A DNA stretch of 8,317 nt from an uncultured Coprococcus sp. GTDB lineage: Bacteria > Bacillota > Clostridia > Lachnospirales > Lachnospiraceae. Shown in pieces: positions 6,451-8,317 of the stretch; the first letter of the stretch is position 1, and each line of letters begins with the position of its first letter. The stretch covers positions 1 through 8,317 of the forward strand of contig USSH01000097.1 in the NCBI GenBank assembly GCA_900557435.1, written 5' to 3'. The notes beneath the pieces were generated by a model that ran no database searches, had not been told where the DNA came from, and saw only the letters and a program-made list of their open reading frames with translations. Made by a program: the position numbers and the translations under genes.

Positions 6451-7161
6451 TCACTCACTGTCATCACACATCCTGTAACCAACACCAAGCTCATTTATGA
6501 TGTAACTCTTCTTACCCGGTTTCACTCCGAACTTCTTTCTGATATTTGCCATATTGACCTGAAGTCTCTTGGTACTCCCGGTATCATTGTAGCCCCATAC
6601 CTCCTTCACGATGAAACTGTATGTGAGCATCTTTCCGGGATGTCTCGAAAGAAGATCCACGATGTTGTACTCAGTCTGTGTCAGTTTGATCTCCTCATCA
6701 CCTATAAACACTCGTCTTGCCTCATAATCTATAAGCAGATCCCCTGTCTGGAATTTTCCTGTCGGAAGTTCACTATCATGTGCCTGATAAAGCGCTGTGC
6801 GGAGTGCTGATCTTACCCTCGCCACCAATTCCTCCGAGCCAAATGGTTTCGTCACATAATCATTTGCGCCAAGATTGAGAGCCTCCACCTTGTCCTTCTC
6901 ATCCGACCTCGCCGAAAGGACTATGACAGGCGTAAAATCCGTCTTTCTTATCTCTGTGAGAAAAGATAGACCATCCTTGTCTGGAAGTCCCAGATCAAGT
7001 ATAACTATATCTGGTCTGTGTGACGCATACATCATAATACCGCTTCCGCAGGATGTGGCTATGATCGTCTGATATCCATTTGCCTGCATTAAAGTATCCA
7101 GCAGATTATTGATATTCTGCTCATCTTCTATTATCAAGACTTTGTATTTGTTATTGCTCAT
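6451..7161 (-). CDS. OmpR/KdpE-family response regulator
   Basis: This cytoplasmic DNA-binding response regulator of 236 aa should receive phosphate from the adjoining histidine kinase. The receiver domain (about 7-120) has the acidic pocket E12/D13, phospho-acceptor D56 in VILDLGLPDKDG, the switch serine S83 and conserved K105 in DYVTKPF. A linker leads to an OmpR/PhoB winged helix (about 137-232) with LTQTEYNIVDLLSRHPGK, a VKEVWG recognition-helix lead-in and the wing GVGYRM. The arrangement and the HPGK/VGYR pattern are most like KdpE. The target genes are not evident; potassium transport is suggested only by family resemblance. AGGAGG (7168-7173), located inside the kinase gene, is 6 nt before the ATG. 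The frame overlaps the kinase frame by 11 bp, implying coupled translation. The unit ends at the terminator at 6305-6349. Confidence 0.92.
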   Translation of the reverse strand: MSNNKYKVLIIEDEQNINNLLDTLMQANGYQTIIATSCGSGIMMYASHRPDIVILDLGLPDKDGLSFLTEIRKTDFTPVIVLSARSDEKDKVEALNLGANDYVTKPFGSEELVARVRSALRTALYQAHDSELPTGKFQTGDLLIDYEARRVFIGDEEIKLTQTEYNIVDLLSRHPGKMLTYSFIVKEVWGYNDTGSTKRLQVNMANIRKKFGVKPGKKSYIINELGVGYRMCDDSE

Positions 7162-8263
7162 CCGTAACCTCCTCTATCTTCAGTGTAAATCTGAATACTG
7201 CACCGCCTTCCACGGAATTGTATGCACTTATATCTCCGCCATGTGCTTTTATGATGGTCGCACATACCGACAGACCTATTCCAGCATTTCTTCTCTGCCT
7301 GCAGTCCACGGACGCCTCATCGGAGCTGTCTCCTAAGAGGCTGCCATCAAACAGGTGTTTCAGCCTATCCTCCGGTATTCCATCGCCATCGTCCTGTACC
7401 TCAAACACAACCCTGTCGCCATCGCATTTCACATTCAATGCCAGCTTCTTCATTCCCTCCGCATGCTGTACTGCATTCTCGAGGATATTGATGATAACCT
7501 GTTCTATGAGAATTGCATCCATTGGTATGATGACCAGCTCATCAGGCAGATCGACTTCTACCTCCTGATCAGGATATCTCTTTGCAAATTTGATAAGCAC
7601 AGAATCTATGAGTTCATCCAGTGCTATGGGCGTCTTTATTAGTTTAATATCGCCATCCAGCCTGGTGATGGACAGCAGGTTCTCAACCATACGATAAAGC
7701 CACTGGGAATCCTGTTGTATTCCCCTGAGCATCTTCTCCTTCTGCTCATCCGTAAATTCGCTGCCACTCTCTATAAGTGCCGAGCTGGCTCCGTAAATGG
7801 TGGTAAGCGGAGTTCGAAAATCATGCGACACTGCACGCAGCAGGTTCGCCCTCATTTTCTCCATCTCACTTTCTTTCTTGAGCATTTCCTGATGCTTTAT
7901 CTTACTTGTAAAACCACAGGTGATAAACGCTATGGCTATCATGATTATCGCCGATGTGATATTTTCAGGTATCAGGAAATCTATCTTGAAATACGGAAAT
8001 GTAAATGCAAAATTCACTATTATCACGCTGACTACAGATGCCAGTATTCCATATACATACCCGTCAGTGAACACCGATATCAAAAATACTGAAAACACCA
8101 TGACGGCCGGTATCAAGATGTCTGTAGTAAATGTTGTCTTTATTATCAGACACAGTCCAACCCCTATGGCTATCATCGCCAGCATCAACAGCACATTTTT
8201 TATGATGTCCTTACATTTACATTCCGTATTATTTATGCTTTTTTGTATATTTATTTTTTTCAT
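7151..8263 (-). CDS. KdpD-like sensor histidine kinase with DUF4118 membrane domain
   Basis: This membrane sensor kinase is expected to phosphorylate the response regulator encoded next to it. From the ATG at 8263 it is 370 aa. Four hydrophobic segments (about 22-41, 49-65, 69-88 and 101-118) form a compact DUF4118-like sensor with almost no extracellular part. HisKA follows with phospho-acceptor H147 in SHDFRTPLT, then HATPase_c with an N-box (N259, N263 in NILENAVQHAE), G1 DDGDGIPED (291-299) and G2 GIGLS (328-332). Full-length KdpD is about 900 aa with N-terminal KdpD and Usp domains and a GAF domain; all are absent, and nothing suggests truncation, so this is the short kinase form. AAAGGGA (8273-8279) is 9 nt before this ATG. 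An upstream in-frame TTG at 8272 abuts that site and is unlikely. The true signal is unknown. Confidence 0.9.
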   Translation of the reverse strand: MKKINIQKSINNTECKCKDIIKNVLLMLAMIAIGVGLCLIIKTTFTTDILIPAVMVFSVFLISVFTDGYVYGILASVVSVIIVNFAFTFPYFKIDFLIPENITSAIIMIAIAFITCGFTSKIKHQEMLKKESEMEKMRANLLRAVSHDFRTPLTTIYGASSALIESGSEFTDEQKEKMLRGIQQDSQWLYRMVENLLSITRLDGDIKLIKTPIALDELIDSVLIKFAKRYPDQEVEVDLPDELVIIPMDAILIEQVIINILENAVQHAEGMKKLALNVKCDGDRVVFEVQDDGDGIPEDRLKHLFDGSLLGDSSDEASVDCRQRRNAGIGLSVCATIIKAHGGDISAYNSVEGGAVFRFTLKIEEVTDEQ

Positions 8264-8272
8264 ATGTATCAA

Positions 8273-8279
8273 TCCCTTT
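8273..8279 (-). promoter_or_regulatory. Ribosome binding site that sets the kinase start
   Basis: The minus strand reads AAAGGGA at 8279-8273. It is 9 nt from the ATG at 8263, a normal distance, but directly touches the TTG at 8272, which would leave no spacer. This supports the ATG and removes three residues from the longest possible frame. Confidence 0.6.
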
Positions 8280-8287
8280 GGATTATT

Positions 8288-8317
8288 TTAAAGAAAGCGC
8301 CACCAGTACACCTTATG
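8288..8317 (-). CDS. Possible 3' end of an upstream gene (partial)
   Basis: The minus strand from the right edge can be read as the nine codons HKVYWWRFL followed by TAA at 8290-8288, 24 nt before the kinase ATG. The spacing fits an upstream gene in the same operon. Nine open codons are weak evidence, and no product can be named. In related Clostridia short KdpD/KdpE-like pairs can follow potassium transport genes, but nothing here shows that. Confidence 0.25.
   Translation of the reverse strand, partial: HKVYWWRFL

Noticed and set aside
5732..6478. Long plus-strand open frame (248 codons) crossing the esterase, its leader and the terminator
   Set aside because: It is antisense to the esterase, passes through the promoter, leader and terminator in non-coding DNA, shows no family resemblance, and lies opposite a clearly coding frame.
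1..8317. CRISPR array, tRNA or rRNA genes, transposase, toxin-antitoxin or defence genes
   Set aside because: No regularly spaced repeats, no tRNA-like cloverleaf with TTCGA-type arm, no rRNA motifs and no transposase or defence-family motifs were seen on either strand.

Overview
The window looks like a chromosomal segment of a low-to-mid-GC Gram-positive anaerobe, most likely a Lachnospiraceae/Clostridia gut bacterium. The evidence is strong AGGAGG-type ribosome binding sites, a lipoprotein-type solute-binding protein, a short DUF4118-type KdpD-like kinase, and GGGGACGGAGG repeats at the left edge. The family-level assignment is inference; no marker gene is present. Every supported gene lies on the minus strand, so transcription runs from the right edge to the left edge.

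Right part (about 8317 to 6300): the last codons of a possible upstream gene run in from the edge. A two-component pair follows: a membrane sensor histidine kinase with the DUF4118/KdpD-type sensor but no cytoplasmic KdpD/Usp domains, and an OmpR/KdpE-type response regulator. Their reading frames overlap by 11 bp, and a clear intrinsic terminator ends this unit about 100 bp downstream.

Middle (about 6260 to 5440): a near-consensus sigma-A promoter drives a roughly 155-nt leader carrying short tandem repeats, then a small SGNH (GDSN-type) esterase. An AT-rich 176-bp gap follows. It has no convincing terminator and presumably holds the promoter of the next unit.

Left part (5263 to 47): a sulfur assimilation operon in the order cysK, sbp, cysT, cysW, cysA. 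The lipoprotein captures sulfate or thiosulfate, CysT and CysW form the channel, CysA powers import, and CysK incorporates the resulting sulfide into O-acetylserine to make cysteine. The genes are tightly packed except at two places. Between cysT and cysW sits a 171-bp element with about 31-bp terminal inverted repeats that folds on itself almost end to end, like a MITE or large palindromic repeat. Between cysW and cysA is a 172-bp gap with a hairpin over the cysW stop codon and a 15-bp imperfect direct repeat. Just past cysA the window ends inside a second kind of repeat, a GC-rich inverted/direct repeat with the unit GGGGACGGAGG.

The genes themselves belong to known families and no new system is evident from them. 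The most unusual content is the non-coding palindromic element inside the sulfate operon and the repeat at the left edge.
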